DNA of 64,000 nt from Liolophura sinensis (Eukaryota > Mollusca > Polyplacophora > Chitonida > Chitonidae). Location: positions 39,062,191 through 39,126,190 of the forward strand of contig NC_088302.1 of NCBI RefSeq assembly GCF_032854445.1. The letters run 5' to 3'. A program made the translations under genes and the position numbers. The notes under the pieces were generated by a model. The model had not been told where the DNA came from and did not search any database. It worked only from the letters and a program-made list of their open reading frames with translations. This document shows, in pieces, positions 61,546 to 64,000 of this stretch. Numbering within the stretch: the stretch's first letter is position 1; each line of letters starts with the position of its first letter.

Positions 61546-61810
61546 TACACTGAAAAAATAGTCAGTTTTAACACAAAGGCTGTTGTTGCCTGAGTGATGT
61601 TAAATTGTATTCTGTCATAGCATAACATTGTCATATTCAACATAATATCCTGTTAGTCTAATACAACCTTTATATTAAATAAATATGAATATGTGTATTA
61701 TATATTTAACAGAATAATTCGCTGCTATACATAATAACAGGATACTTTCCAACATCACTGAGACAAAAGATTTTCTGTTACATTTACTAGATTAGTATTT
61801 TAGAGTATAC
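61546..61810. mobile_element. MITE copy 2, same family
   Basis: Shares TATTCAACATAAT.TCCT.TTAGTCTAAT and AATATGTGT.TTATAT.TTTAACAGAATAAT with copy 1, and its ends are again inverted repeats (TACACTGAAAA, with the reverse complement of ..TTAGAGTATA). More diverged than copy 1. Confidence 0.7.
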
Positions 61811-62574
61811 ATATATAAACAGGTATAGCTTACGTTGAAGGCTCACCTACTCATACAGACAAGGCACAAGGCTAATTTTTCAAACGTTGCAACTGACATA
61901 TACGAATTATCAAAATTAGATTAATGATGCGTTTCAGATCATATACGTTAATAAATTTTCGCATAAATAAAGTTTATGTGGTAACCTTTTAGAAAACTTG
62001 AAGGAAAATGCACATACCTCGTCTTGACCTGAAGCAGAATTTCGCATTTTAATGAAGTGAAATGCACACATCATCAAGATGAAAAAGCAGACATAGATCC
62101 ACGTTTTACATGAGCAATTTTAAACAAGTGATGTTCCTTGAAGGGCTAATTTAAAATTCAGTCACCAATTACCAGCACGTGCTGTCAACATTCAAACTGA
62201 AATTAGTTGCTTAGTGTTAAATGGATGAATGAGCTCTCTCCGTTATGGATTTTTTTTTAATACTTGAAATATTTTCTTGAAAGCCTTTTTAATGCTTATG
62301 TAAACATCTCACACACAATGTACAAATACTGCCGGAAATTGTTTTATCTTCAATTTGCAGTCCTATGTTGTACTTTAAATGCTTACTGTATATTCTTAAT
62401 CTTCAGATATGAAAAAGAAAAATCTTCCCCCAAATACTTCTTACTTTCATTTTACATATTTCTCAAAATCACAGTTTGAAAACATTGTCATTAATGTTGT
62501 CATGATACATATAATTTGTCTTCCAAAGGCCCATGCTGTGCAGTGACGCTAACGTCTTCGCGGAAAGTTCCATA

Positions 62575-62745
62575 TAGCCCTTTGGCCGATGAAGTCGCTG
62601 GTTCGAATCCAGTTAATTGTCGTTGTATCGGCTACGGCTTCACTTTAGGAAGTTGTTTCACCATATCATTGTCACATTCTTGAGTGCGGTGTTAAACATC
62701 GCGCAAGGGAAGAAATAATTAATAAATAATTAATTAACTAAATAT
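62575..62745 (+). mobile_element. SINE-like element
   Basis: B-box-like GGTTCGAATCCAGTT, then a body and end TTCTTGAGTGCGGTGTTAAACATCGCG followed by TAATTAATAAATAAT. Same style of 3' end as the 42525 element. Confidence 0.6.
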
Positions 62746-63220
62746 TTTCCTCGAACGTATAGCTTTTTACGCCGGGATCATCAGCAATTCCCATCAGCAT
62801 GTACGAATTTACTAACAGCATCATCTTGCATACGTGAATTGTGTAATTAACATACCTGAACGACAGATAGTGCCATTTATATCAGTAAACCATTACGTGT
62901 GTGTAGGATCGAACACGAAATGTATTTTATTTTTCATGAATTGACCACAACATTGTGGATGAGAGAATACAGGGATTTCTCAACGTGAATGGAATCGCAT
63001 GATTCGCTAACCTGGACCTCGGCCTTATCTATAGTTTGCTGTCCACAACGCTACAAAACAGGCTTGATTTGATCAGGAAAGAATTCTCAATTCATGATAC
63101 TTTTTTTAATTAATAAAGACCATCTTTTCAACCCTAACGTAACCCTATTAATGACAGGAGCCGAACGTCGCCAACCGCCATTTTCGAATCACTCCACTAC
63201 GTTGCTATATAGGCTCATGT

Positions 63221-63540
63221 TGGTTAAACTTGGCATCCTCCGGAAAATGTGATCTGGGTTACACCATGGAGATGTACATTGTTACGGTGTTAATCATGTA
63301 CCGAAATGTCACAAACGTTTTTAAAATTTAAGCAAATCAATATTAAAACAAATTCGTAATTCCACTCATAACAATTTACTTGGTTAAACTTGGCATCCTC
63401 CGGAAAATGTGATCTGGGTTACACCATGGAGATGTACATTGTTACGGTGTTAATCATGTACCGAAATGTCACAAACGTTTTTAAAATTTAAGCAAATCAA
63501 TAATAAAACAAATTTGTAATTCCACTCATAACAATTTACT
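63221..63540. repeat. 160-bp tandem duplication, 2 copies
   Basis: Bases 63221-63380 are repeated at 63381-63540 with only two differences that I can see (TATTAAAA/TAATAAAA and ATTCG/ATTTG). The unit starts TGGTTAAACTTGGCATCCTC and ends AACAATTTACT. Confidence 0.97.
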
Positions 63541-64000
63541 TCTCGACTAAGCATTGCATGGTCAGCTTCAATCGTTTGTTCAAATTAAACTTAAATATAC
63601 AGTAGTTCGGACTTCTAGATGTACTTCTTGGATTTAGTATTTAAAGTATCTACAATTTCTCGTCTTATTCCATGTCATTAAATGCTAATTTTTCTGTTTC
63701 TCTTTGGAACATTACCAGTCCTTCACTTGTGTATTGACCCTTAGCTGCGAAGAGAAGCTATGTTGGAGTTTTATGATGTTGCTTAGGCCTATGTAAGATT
63801 TACAGATTCCAAGCCGCAGTATTGTGGCAGTAGTTCTCTATGAATTGACCACTGTTGATTAAATCTGCCTGAATCCAGAAACACATCTTATGGCCTTGGC
63901 GCAAATCATTCCGTGGAATAGAGTTGCCAGGTAACGTGATTTATGCATGTGTGTATGTTATAGTGTTGTTGTTGTTTTAATCGGTGTTCTTCTTGAACTT

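Larger units (their letters stand above)
59643..64000. other. Upstream flank of the GM2A-like gene
   Basis: Contains the 5' UTR and promoter region, the CpG-rich block, MITE copy 2, a SINE-like element and the 160-bp duplication. No coding frame with splice or homology support was found. Confidence 0.55.

Overview
Eukaryotic, intron-rich, AT-rich genomic DNA. There are no bacterial-type operons. The window holds tRNA-headed SINE copies, a MITE pair, many minisatellites and long introns. The SINE style (tRNA-like head, TTTTACGCCATACT-type tail, AAAT runs, one copy ending in CACTCACTCAC) and the gene content suggest a mollusc or another lophotrochozoan. That placement is inference; no species was assigned.

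Two genes are well supported. (1) A complete four-exon gene on the minus strand (59642 down to 41503) encodes a 201-residue secreted GM2-activator-like (ML/lipid-recognition) protein. It was assembled by eye from splice sites: all three junction phases agree, and the eight cysteines match the GM2 activator pattern. Intron lengths are about 7.8 kb, 0.75 kb and 9.0 kb. (2) On the plus strand, a 1.25-kb terminal coding exon (24222-25472) encodes the membrane-spanning part and long cytoplasmic tail of a single-pass membrane protein that I do not recognise. An AATAAA lies at 25861.

Upstream of gene 2, several short candidate exons on the plus strand (25-114, 524-599, 13540-13582, 15505-15544) have splice sites. 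The last three are phase-compatible with each other and with 24222-25472, which would make gene 2 span most of the first 26 kb with very long introns. This chain is tentative. The left-most candidate reads like the end of an Ig domain.

Weaker coding candidates: a 100-codon ORF just downstream of the GM2A-like gene (40276-40578, minus); a 35-codon cysteine-rich, phase-0/phase-0 exon inside the last GM2A-like intron (42172-42276, minus), which could be a cassette exon; a 186-codon plus-strand ORF (49633-50193) in the same intron; a terminal-exon-like ORF at 56922-57254; and a two-exon candidate on the minus strand near 3.1 kb.

Layout: 0-26 kb is gene 2 with its introns, SINEs and a 26-copy 34-bp array. 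26-40 kb is mostly intergenic, with a 28-copy 24-bp array and SINE clusters. 40-60 kb is the GM2A-like gene with four more tandem arrays in its introns. 60-64 kb is a CpG-rich upstream block, a MITE, a SINE and a near-perfect 160-bp tandem duplication. Two diverged copies of one MITE family lie on either side of the GM2A-like gene.
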